Positions 1 to 6,190 of a stretch of DNA of 6,443 bases are shown piece by piece. The notes below the pieces were generated by a model. The model had not been told where the DNA came from and ran no database searches. It saw only the letters and a list, made by a program, of their open reading frames with translations. This DNA comes from Acidobacteriota bacterium (GTDB lineage Bacteria; Acidobacteriota; Thermoanaerobaculia; Gp7-AA8), in contig QHVX01000257.1 in NCBI GenBank assembly GCA_003222375.1, positions 1 through 6,443 on the forward strand. The letters are read 5' to 3'. The translations under genes and the position numbers were made by a program. The first letter of the stretch is position 1. Every line of letters begins with the position of its first letter.

Positions 1-1
1 C

Positions 2-253
2 GACATTCTGTTTTTCGTGCCGTGGGGCGTGCTCGCATTCCTGTCCATCGACGGTGCGAACCGCTCGCGCAGATCGCTGTACGCCGTCACGATCCTGCTA
101 GGCGTGGCATTTGCGTTGGGCCTGACCGCATGGCAAATAACGCTACCGACCCGCGTCACCAGCGTACTCGATTGTCTATGGAACGGCGTCGGATGCGCAG
201 TCGGAGCTGCATTTGGTCACACGCGAAAACGGGTTCGTGTGCGGTTTGAGTAA
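2..253 (+). CDS. VanZ-like membrane protein, C-terminal part (5' end outside window)
   Basis: The reading frame is open from the left edge and ends at TAA 251-253, giving about 83 residues. It starts with DILFFVPWGVLAFL, matching the 'N-x-x-x-F-x-P-x-G' membrane segment of VanZ-like proteins. A second hydrophobic helix (LYAVTILLGVAFALGLTAWQ) follows. Then comes the family's usual closing pattern: a Q, a short LPTR stretch, 'SVLDCLWNGVG' in the place of 'S-x-x-D-x-x-x-N-x-x-G', and a small-residue helix AVGAAFG. VanZ-like proteins are small multi-helix inner-membrane proteins. VanZ itself gives low-level teicoplanin resistance, but most chromosomal members have no known role. The first helices are outside the window, so full length cannot be judged. 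The next gene starts 11 nt downstream, suggesting co-transcription. An internal GTG at 17 is not the true start, because the motif begins before it. Confidence 0.72.
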   Translation, partial: DILFFVPWGVLAFLSIDGANRSRRSLYAVTILLGVAFALGLTAWQITLPTRVTSVLDCLWNGVGCAVGAAFGHTRKRVRVRFE

Positions 254-256
254 GGC

Positions 257-260
257 GAGG
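257..260 (+). promoter_or_regulatory. Shine-Dalgarno-like GAGG before the receiver gene
   Basis: The sequence GGCGAGGA sits just after the VanZ-like stop, and GAGG lies 4 nt ahead of the GTG at 265. It supports the GTG start, which also places the conserved ILVVEDD strand exactly at the N-terminus, as usual for receiver domains. The spacing is shorter than optimal. Confidence 0.45.
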
Positions 261-264
261 AATT

Positions 265-636
265 GTGATTCTGGTCGTAGAAGATGATCCGCAGGTCGCC
301 CGCCTCATCGCGCTGGTTCTTCAGCGCAACGGCTGGAAGTGCGAGATTGTCGCGGACGGGCAGACTGCGCTCAGGCGCACGAAAGAGCTGAAACCGTCGA
401 TGATCTTCGCCGACCTGACGATCAAGGGCATGGGCGGCGATCAGCTTTGCGCGGCGCTCAAATCGCAGGAGGAGACAAAGAACATTCCTTACATCGTGCT
501 CTCGGGCGATCGCGATCTCGCTCAGAAAGCGAGAAAATGCGGCGCCGATGACTATATGGGCAAACCTTTTGAATTCCCCGATCTGATTCGTCTGGTCGAC
601 AAATATGCAGGAGCTGAAAGCCGAAAAGCCGATTGA
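265..636 (+). CDS. Stand-alone receiver-domain (CheY-like) response regulator
   Basis: This 123-residue protein is a single receiver domain with no output domain. The signature residues are all present: the acidic pair E6/D7 (followed by D8) in MILVVEDDP, the phospho-acceptor D50 in IFADLTIKGMGG, the switch hydroxyl S80 in IVLSGD, the aromatic Y97, and K100 followed by P101 in GADDYMGKPF. It should therefore accept a phosphoryl group from a histidine kinase and signal by protein contact rather than by DNA binding. No kinase is visible in the window. The GTG start gives a full-length domain of normal size. The last 32 bases overlap the start of the next gene in a different frame, which suggests translational coupling. 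Its partner is unknown; the membrane protein and the potassium channel downstream are candidates by position only. Confidence 0.93.
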   Translation: MILVVEDDPQVARLIALVLQRNGWKCEIVADGQTALRRTKELKPSMIFADLTIKGMGGDQLCAALKSQEETKNIPYIVLSGDRDLAQKARKCGADDYMGKPFEFPDLIRLVDKYAGAESRKAD

Positions 637-1222
637 GTCGCCTGACGGGACCGATCCCGTCACGCGTCTGATGGCCCGTCTGTCGGAAGAAGGATTCAAG
701 ACCGACCAAGGCCAGGATGAATGGAAGGACTTCGGCGAGATCATTTACGCGCGGCCGGAAAAGATCTCGGTTGCCCGCGGCGAGACGATCTTCATCTTCA
801 CGCGCGTCCCGGAGCTCAATGAACGGATTCTGCGCCAGACCGCCGAGAGCGTCGTCAACACCTATCGCGCGCGGCGACCGATGCAGAAGGCCCTTTCGGT
901 GTTGCAGTCGACCACCGTTTATCACTGCCTGGTGGCCGATGGCGATCAGCCGCACAACGACACGCTCACCAACTACGTCACGCGCAGCGGCGGAGCGACC
1001 TTCATCCCGGTGATCTTTGTGCCGGAGATCAATCAGGTGATCTACCCCGACGTCGAAGAGAAGGTCGCGTCGGTCCGCCCCCGCATCGAGTATCTCCAAT
1101 ATCTTCTGGGCGAGCGTCGCGAGAACGTCGATATGCACCGAATGACGGTGCAGGCGTTTTACATCTCGCTGGCGGTGGTCGTGCTGCTGCTCATCGCGGT
1201 CGGCTTCTCGTTCATCCGGTAG
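605..1222 (+). CDS. Unrecognised protein with one C-terminal membrane helix
   Basis: I do not recognise this 205-residue protein. Residues 1-40 are polar and probably flexible. Residues 45-150 alternate predicted strands and helices (IIYARPEKISVARGETIFIFTRV, an Arg-rich helix around 70-92, STTVYHCLVAD, ATFIPVIFVPEINQVIYPDV), consistent with a compact alpha/beta domain. A charged segment at 155-180 leads to one hydrophobic helix at about 183-204 (AFYISLAVVVLLLIAVGFSFI), ending in a single Arg. There is no signal peptide, so it is probably a tail-anchored protein with its bulk in the cytoplasm. The ATG at 605 lies inside the receiver gene and has no clear ribosome site. An in-frame ATG at 671 is an alternative that would remove 22 poorly structured residues and the overlap. 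The potassium channel gene begins 10 nt after the stop. A role linking receiver and channel is only a guess from gene order. Confidence 0.8.
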   Translation: MQELKAEKPIESPDGTDPVTRLMARLSEEGFKTDQGQDEWKDFGEIIYARPEKISVARGETIFIFTRVPELNERILRQTAESVVNTYRARRPMQKALSVLQSTTVYHCLVADGDQPHNDTLTNYVTRSGGATFIPVIFVPEINQVIYPDVEEKVASVRPRIEYLQYLLGERRENVDMHRMTVQAFYISLAVVVLLLIAVGFSFIR

Positions 1223-1232
1223 ACTTGCGCAC

Positions 1233-2183
1233 GTGAGTCAGGTCCCGGAGGACATCAACCTCGACCTCGGATTCGGCTCGGTCGTCACGCGGGAGAGCCG
1301 ACAGCGTTTTCTCAATCGCGACGGAAGCTTCAACGTCCGCCGCGAAGGTCTCAGCTTCTGGCAGGAGCTCTCGCCCTATCACTACTTCCTCACGATCAGT
1401 TGGCCGAAATTCCTCTCGTATCTCGCGCTGGCGTATCTGCTCTCCAATACGCTATTCGCCTTCGCGTACATTGCGTGTGGCCGCGATGCACTGACGGACT
1501 TCAGCCGGGCGAGCGTGCTGGGGCGTTTCGGCATCGCCTTCTTTTTCAGCGTCGAGACGATCGCGACCATCGGCTACGGCAACATCGTCCCGATGACGTT
1601 CGCGGCGAATGTCTTGATGACGGTCGAATCGCTATTCGGAATCCTGGCCTTTGCGTTGATCGCGGGCGTGGTCTTCGCGCGATTCGCGCGTCCGACCGCG
1701 TTGATTCTGTTCAGCGAAAAAGCGGTCATCGCGCCGTACAAGAACATGAAGGCCTTCATGTTTCGCATCGTCAATCAGCGGCGCAGCCAGATCGTCGATC
1801 TCGAAGCGCGAGTCCTCCTCGCGAGGCGAAAGAGGGGGAGGGGCGATGAACGCGAGTTCATCCCGCTCAAGCTCGAGCGGGAAGGTGTGGCGTTTTTTCC
1901 GCTGTCGTGGACGATCGTGCATCCCATCGATGCCGACAGCCCGCTCCGCGATTACGACGGTGGGGACGATCTGCGAGCGTGCGATTCCGAGTTTCTCGTG
2001 TTGCTGAACGGATTCGACGAGACCTTCTCGCAGACCGTGCATACGCGAACGTCATACAAGGGCAGTGAGGTTGTGTGGGGAGCGCGCTTCCGGAATCTTT
2101 TCAACCCGCCCGCCCCCGACGGAACGATCAGCATCGACATCAGCAGGCTACACGAGATCGACGCGGCTCCCTTGCCGGCGTGA
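1233..2183 (+). CDS. KirBac-type inward-rectifier potassium channel
   Basis: This 316-residue protein should form a homotetrameric K+ channel in the inner membrane. The N-terminus has the family's GFGSVVTRESRQRFLNRDGSFNVRR segment, then a slide-helix region (about 43-57) and ISWPKFL at the start of TM1 (about 58-80). A pore helix (98-111) leads to the selectivity filter TIGYG at 112-116. TM2 (about 121-149) runs into FARFARP at 148-154, and the rest is the cytoplasmic Kir beta-sandwich, with FSEKAVIAPY, LSWTIVHPIDADSPL and GFDETFSQTVHTRTSY in family positions. By ungapped alignment from memory with KirBac1.1, F140 occupies the position of I138 (Asp in strongly rectifying Kir channels), predicting weak polyamine block, and F148 the bundle-crossing Phe. 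N117 follows the filter, where Asp is usual. The GTG start is chosen because it just precedes the conserved N-terminal motif; no ribosome site is evident. It appears full-length. Confidence 0.96.
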   Translation: MSQVPEDINLDLGFGSVVTRESRQRFLNRDGSFNVRREGLSFWQELSPYHYFLTISWPKFLSYLALAYLLSNTLFAFAYIACGRDALTDFSRASVLGRFGIAFFFSVETIATIGYGNIVPMTFAANVLMTVESLFGILAFALIAGVVFARFARPTALILFSEKAVIAPYKNMKAFMFRIVNQRRSQIVDLEARVLLARRKRGRGDEREFIPLKLEREGVAFFPLSWTIVHPIDADSPLRDYDGGDDLRACDSEFLVLLNGFDETFSQTVHTRTSYKGSEVVWGARFRNLFNPPAPDGTISIDISRLHEIDAAPLPA

Positions 2184-2237
2184 CTGTTATCACACGGCGA
2201 TGTAAACGCGCGCCACAACGCGCTCGTCCAACCTGCT

Positions 2238-4024
2238 ATGAAGCACAAATCGTGGGTCGCCCTCCTGGCCGTCGGCCCGGCCCTCCTCCTCGGCGACCAA
2301 AAAGCGACGTGCCCCCTCGGACCGGCCGCAGTGCCCTCTCCCAAAGCGCTCTATCACCAGCTCTCAGTGGCGACCGAGGCGGTCGCGCCGAGCCGCCATC
2401 GAGCGGTGGAACCGCCCAGGAGCACCTTTCCCGCGACCGTCAATTTCATCGACACCGAAGTCTTCAACAAGATGCGGCAGGACGGCGTCGTGCCGACCAC
2501 GATTGCCGGCGATTGACCGGACAGATTCCCGACACCGCCACCGTGCAGTCTTTTCTCGCCGATACGACCGCCGACAAGCGCGCGAAAAAAATCGATCAGC
2601 TCCTCGCGTCCGACGCGTTTATCGATCGCTGGACGATGTGGTTCGGCGATCTCGTGCAGAACGTGCAGGCCTCCAACAACATCCGCGAGTACTACGTCGG
2701 CCGCAACGCGTACTACAACTACATCCACGATTCCATCAAGAACGGAAAAGCGTACGACGTGATGGTTCGCGAGGTCCTCTCGGGCAAAGGCGACAGCTTC
2801 GCGAACGGGCCTTCCGATTTCTGGGTGCGGCAGATTCAGACGAACGGGCCCGTTCAGGACACCTACGACAATCTCGCGGCGCAGTCGGGCGAGAGGTTTC
2901 TGGGGATGCCGCTGCTGTGCCTCTCCTGCCACAACGGGCTGGGACATCTCGACCTCGTCAACACCTATCTGAAATCGAAAACGCGATATGACTTCTGGGG
3001 TCAGGCCGCGTTTTTCACGCGCACACGCGCGCAGCGGCAGCCGTACACCGATCCCGCGAATCCGAACGCGAATCTTTTCAAGTACGACGTCGAAGACAGC
3101 ATCCCGAACGGCGCGTATCAGCTCAACACGACATCAGGCAACAAAACGCCGCGACAGCCGACCAACGGCCAGAGCTCCGTTCCGCCCGCGTTCATTCTGA
3201 CCGGCGAAGGGCCGCGTCCGGGCGAGGCATATCGCGATGCGTTAGGCCGGACGCTGACCGCCAATCCGCAGTTTTCGCGTGCGGCGGTGAACTATCTCTG
3301 GAAAGAGATGTTCGGAATGGGAATGGTCGAGCCGACGAACAACATCGACATCAACAAACTCGATTCGCAGCCGACGCATCCGAATCTGCTCACGCTGCTC
3401 TCCAACGAATTCGTCGCCGACCGTTACGACTTGCGCGCGATTCTGAAAACGATGGCGATGTCGAGCACCTACCAGCTCTCGACGCAGTACGCGCCGGGCA
3501 ATTGGAACGAGTCGTGGACTCCGTACTTCGCGCGCCATTTATCGCATCGACTATCGGCTGAAGAAATGCTGGACGCAATCGTGCGCGCAACCAGCGTTCC
3601 GGTGTCCTTCACCGTCAACGGCCTGGGCACAGTGACCTCGGCGATGAAGCTGCCCGATACGCTGGAAGCCGGGCGAAACAACTACGGCCGCTTCCTCGAT
3701 GAATTCGGCCGAGGCGATCGTGACGATACGCCGCGCTCGAACGACACATCGATCGCGCAGGCGCTTTCGCTGATGAACGATCCGCAGGTGGTCGTCAATC
3801 GCGTGCATCGCAACACTGCCAATTCGACGGTTGCGAAAGTGCTGGCGTCGACGACCGATGCCGGATCGATCGCCGATCAAATCTACCTCGCGACGCTGTC
3901 GCGCCGGCCCACCACCGCCGAGCGGCAGCAGGCGATCGTGTATCTCAGCAGCGGCACTCTTGCGCAGAAGACCGAGGATCTGCAGTGGGTGTTGTTGAAC
4001 TCACTGGAATTCCTCTTCGATTGA
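2238..4024 (+). pseudogene. DUF1549/DUF1553 secreted protein with CxxCH motif, frameshifted
   Basis: Two overlapping frames together make one gene. The first (2238-2516) gives 92 residues: a signal-peptide-like start (MKHKSWVALLAVGPALLL), then VNFIDTEVFNKMRQDGVVPTTIAGD, the opening of a DUF1549 domain. It stops at TGA 2514-2516. The match resumes in another frame at TTG 2513 and gives 503 residues to TGA 4022-4024: LTGQIPD, FLADTTADKRAKKIDQLLAS, RWTMWFGDLVQN, a CLSCH motif at 2918-2932 (fits C-type haem attachment), FWGQAAFF, then DUF1553 (NPQFSRAAVNYLWKEMFG, LSLMNDPQVV, LSRRPTTAERQ, WVLLNSLEFLF). The second part has no good start of its own; the long open frame upstream of it is only the shadow of the channel gene. 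Function of the family is uncertain; it is usually exported and paired with DUF1501, which follows here 7 nt later. No clear ribosome site precedes 2238. The break may be a real mutation or an assembly error. Confidence 0.85.
2511..2516 (+). other. Frameshift and deletion junction in the DUF1549 domain
   Basis: The bases GATTGA carry the break. GAT (2511-2513) is the last family-matching codon of the first frame (IAGD), and TTG (2513-2515) is the first of the second (LTGQIPD), so they share one base. DUF1549 members normally have about ten more residues here, ending in a 'RR-x-x-L-D-L-T-G' pattern. The 'FLRRVxLD' part is absent. A loss of 3n+1 bases, about 31, perhaps between the two GAT codons that would flank the segment, explains both the missing motif and the frame change. 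Confidence 0.75.
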
Positions 4025-4029
4025 GGCGG
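4022..4029 (+). promoter_or_regulatory. Shine-Dalgarno-like GAGGCGG before the DUF1501 gene
   Basis: TGAGGCGG overlaps the stop codon of the upstream gene and lies just ahead of the ATG at 4032. It supports that start and tight translational coupling of the two genes. Confidence 0.45.
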
Positions 4030-4031
4030 CC

Positions 4032-5471
4032 ATGCGTAAACCAAAACTTCCGAAAAGCACCATCGAGTGCCCCGACTGCAAAAAGGCGAGCGGCTTTCCC
4101 CTCGGAGACGCAAAGGGATTCTCACGCCGTCGCTTTCTGCAGGTCGGCGCGACCGGCATCGTCGCTTCGTATTTCCTCGACGTTCTGAATCCGCGCGTCC
4201 TTTACGGCAAGACCGTCGCGCCTAACGCGGCGCTGCACAACACCGCCACAAATGCCATCTTCATTTTTCTCGCCGGCGCGCCGAGCAACATCGACACGTG
4301 GGACTTGAAGGAAGGCGCCTGGACGCCGTCCGATTTCGCGCCGGCGTCATACAACGGCGGCAATCTGCGATTCCCGCAGGGACTGATGCCGAAAACCGCG
4401 GCGCATCTCGATAAGTTGAGCTTTATCCGCAGCGGACTGGCGTGGGCGGCGGTGCATCAACTCGGACAGACGTGGGCGCAGATCGCACGCAACCCGACCG
4501 GCGCAACAGGAGCGATCGCGCCGCACATCGGATCGGTCGTTTCGCTGGAAGAGCAAGTGGCGCGGAAGACGGGCGACGTCCTTCCGGGCTTCATCGCACT
4601 CAATTCGACGGGCATTCCGGCGGCCGGATATTTTCCGGCGACGTACGCACCGTTCCAGGTCATGCCGGCATCGACGGGACTTCCGACGATCGCGCATCCG
4701 GACGGTGTCACGCGCTTCAGCGATCGCTGGAATTTCCTCCATCAGCTCGACGCGAACCGCACCTCCGGCGCGCTCGGCAAAGTGACGACCGACATGAACG
4801 CCTTCTACGATCAATCGAAAGCGCTCATGGACGCGCCTAACATCAACGCGCTTTTCAGCTTTACGACTGACGAGCACACGAAGTACGGCAGCTCGACGTT
4901 CGGCGATTCGCTGGTGATCGCGCGCAATCTCGTCGCAGCGCGCAAAGGAACCCGATTCGTTCAGGCGACGCTGAACGGCTGGGACCATCACAGCGGCATT
5001 TACGACAAGCCGGCCAACGGCGTGAACTCGCTGTACACGCAGTGCGCGCAGTTCGATCCCGCATTCGGCGCGTTGATGAGCGATCTGCGATCGATGCCCG
5101 GTTCGGTGAGCGGCAAGACGCTGCTCGACGAAACGCTGGTGGTCGTCGTCGCCGAGTTCGGGCGGACAGTCGGTGTGCTCAACAACCAGGACGGCCGCGA
5201 TCACAATCTGCGGATGTCGACCGTGTGGGCGGGTGGGGGAATTCGCGGAGGCCTGGTGATCGGAAAGACCGACGCGACCGGCAATGATGTCGCAGACTAC
5301 GGCTGGAGTCAGAATCGCGACGTGCGTCCCGAAGACGTCACCTGCACGATCTACTCCGCCCTCGGCATCGACTACACGACGGTGCGGCATGACGATCCGC
5401 TGAATCGCGGATTCGAATACGTCCCGTTCGCGAAGGACGGCACGTACAAGCCGGTCGAAGAGTTGTTCTGA
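4032..5471 (+). CDS. DUF1501 family protein with twin-arginine signal
   Basis: This 479-residue protein belongs to DUF1501, part of the alkaline-phosphatase/sulfatase-like superfamily. Its substrate is unknown. The N-terminus has a Tat signal: SRRRFLQVG at 31-39, fitting S-R-R-x-F-L-K, followed by a mildly hydrophobic stretch to about residue 52. It should therefore be exported folded. Family landmarks follow in order: FLAGAPSNIDTWDLK (79-93), with D88 and D91 as likely metal-site residues, LNGWDHHSGI (314-323), VVAEFGRTV (372-380) and DGRDHN (387-392). The D/H/E clusters resemble the metal-binding residues of the superfamily. Length is normal and the frame is intact. The long n-region before the Tat motif carries a CPDC pair at 13-16. 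It lies 7 nt after the broken DUF1549/DUF1553 gene, its usual partner, and is probably translated from the same message. Confidence 0.93.
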   Translation: MRKPKLPKSTIECPDCKKASGFPLGDAKGFSRRRFLQVGATGIVASYFLDVLNPRVLYGKTVAPNAALHNTATNAIFIFLAGAPSNIDTWDLKEGAWTPSDFAPASYNGGNLRFPQGLMPKTAAHLDKLSFIRSGLAWAAVHQLGQTWAQIARNPTGATGAIAPHIGSVVSLEEQVARKTGDVLPGFIALNSTGIPAAGYFPATYAPFQVMPASTGLPTIAHPDGVTRFSDRWNFLHQLDANRTSGALGKVTTDMNAFYDQSKALMDAPNINALFSFTTDEHTKYGSSTFGDSLVIARNLVAARKGTRFVQATLNGWDHHSGIYDKPANGVNSLYTQCAQFDPAFGALMSDLRSMPGSVSGKTLLDETLVVVVAEFGRTVGVLNNQDGRDHNLRMSTVWAGGGIRGGLVIGKTDATGNDVADYGWSQNRDVRPEDVTCTIYSALGIDYTTVRHDDPLNRGFEYVPFAKDGTYKPVEELF

Positions 5472-5473
5472 TG

Positions 5474-5551
5474 CGTCATCCTGACCCCGCCGAGCGGGGG
5501 AAGGATCTCAGTGGACGAGATCCTTCGCCGTCTGCGCGGCTCAGGATGACG
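5474..5551. repeat. 78-nt palindromic (REP/MITE-like) intergenic element, possible two-way terminator
   Basis: The ends are perfect inverted copies: CGTCATCCTGA (5474-5484) and TCAGGATGACG (5541-5551). Inside, GAAGGATCTC (5500-5509) pairs with GAGATCCTTC (5517-5526) around a 7-nt loop. Between the outer and inner stems, each side forms its own hairpin: CCCCGC-CGA-GCGGGG (5485-5499) on the left and GCCG-TCTGCG-CGGC (5527-5540) on the right. Every base is thus part of a four-way cloverleaf. The element fills almost all of the 83 nt between two convergent genes, so it could stop transcription from both sides, although there is no U-tract. The style (GTCATCCTGA near AAGGATCT) recalls small dispersed palindromic repeats of several bacterial phyla. 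No second copy exists in this window, so its repeat status is inferred. Confidence 0.8.
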
Positions 5552-5554
5552 GCT

Positions 5555-6169
5555 CTACGTCGCCCGCGTGAAGAGCTGGCGCTGCGAGACCTGATACGCG
5601 TTCGCGCGAATCAGCTCGCGCACGCCGCGCGGATCGCGGATTCCACGCAGGACGTACGTCGGCAATGTCTTGTCCGACGAAATGATCGTCACGTTGCCGA
5701 TGCCGAGGAGGCGCGCGATGAACGACTGGTTGAATTGCGAGTCATCGATGTAGCGCAGATCAATGTCTTCGACGGATTTCGTCGTCAAGCCGGTCTCGAT
5801 GATCACGCGCTGGTTCGAGACGGTGTAGAGCGTCGTGCGAATTCGCGCGAGGGCGATGAACACCGCGAAGAGCTGCCACACGATGATCGCGGCGATCACG
5901 ATCCAGGCGATCGTGGCGTACGGCGCAAGAAATTGATAACCAAAATAGTATATGAGAACTAGTACGATTACGACGAGAAAGGCCGTCACGATTTTGCCGA
6001 ACAGCAGCAGCCACGACGGCGTACCGTGCCAGAGCGTCTCTTCTTTCACCGGGAGTGCGGGAGCCGGCGTCGGAGCGGACATCGCCGCCATCGGCCGTCC
6101 GCAATTCGGACACGTACTCGCTGCCGTCGAGACATCGTGTCCGCAATCAGGACATTTGACGAGCGCCAT
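5555..6169 (-). CDS. Zinc-ribbon membrane protein with bacterial PH-like (bPH2/YdbT-type) domain
   Basis: This 204-residue protein begins with a short zinc ribbon: two CxxC knuckles, CPDC at 6-9 and CPNC at 20-23, likely holding one Zn2+. A Pro/Ala-rich linker (about 28-41) leads to ETLWHGTPSW, the usual entry to this domain type. Two membrane helices follow at about 53-80 and 86-108. The last part (about 110-190) reads as a bacterial PH-like domain: RTTLYTVSNQRVIIETGLTTKSVEDIDLRYIDDSQFNQSF, then GIGNVTIISSD and IRDPRGVRELIRAN. Such domains mediate protein contacts near the membrane, and the precise role here is unknown. The ATG at 6169 puts the first CxxC at residue 6, normal for these ribbons; no strong ribosome site is visible. 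It follows the M48 gene by 21 nt on the same strand, suggesting co-transcription. Confidence 0.88.
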   Translation of the reverse strand: MALVKCPDCGHDVSTAASTCPNCGRPMAAMSAPTPAPALPVKEETLWHGTPSWLLLFGKIVTAFLVVIVLVLIYYFGYQFLAPYATIAWIVIAAIIVWQLFAVFIALARIRTTLYTVSNQRVIIETGLTTKSVEDIDLRYIDDSQFNQSFIARLLGIGNVTIISSDKTLPTYVLRGIRDPRGVRELIRANAYQVSQRQLFTRAT

Positions 6170-6190
6170 GAGAGCAGATTGTAAGCGTTC

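Noticed and set aside
458..1138. 226-residue open frame on the - strand, opposite the receiver and unknown genes
   Set aside because: The composition is shadow-like and the receiver on the + strand is certain. There is no motif and no sensible start context.
2208..2223. Hairpin GCGCG-N6-CGCGC in the 54-nt gap after the channel gene, as a terminator
   Set aside because: The stem is only 5 bp of alternating G/C, with no T-run after it; this is expected by chance at this GC content. I could not support a promoter in the gap either.
2075..2512. Open frame that extends the second part of the DUF1549 gene upstream into the channel gene
   Set aside because: Its translation before 2513 is low-complexity Arg/Pro-rich and overlaps the KirBac end and the real DUF1549 N-terminus in another frame. 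It is a shadow.
2511..2516. Programmed ribosomal frameshift at the DUF1549 break
   Set aside because: There is no slippery heptamer or downstream pseudoknot that I can see, and shifting frame would still leave out the conserved motif.
4347..5390. 347-residue open frame on the - strand, opposite DUF1501
   Set aside because: It is Arg/His/Val-rich with no family motifs, and it lies fully opposite a well-supported gene. High GC explains it.
5474..5551. tRNA gene, because of the cloverleaf shape and 78-nt length
   Set aside because: It has no T-arm GTTCGA-like sequence, no anticodon-loop pattern, and the closing stem is 11 bp rather than 7 bp.
5471..5962. 163-residue open frame on the + strand running through the palindrome
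   Set aside because: It translates the palindrome and then the antisense of the zinc-ribbon gene, and is rich in Arg/Asp with no family match.
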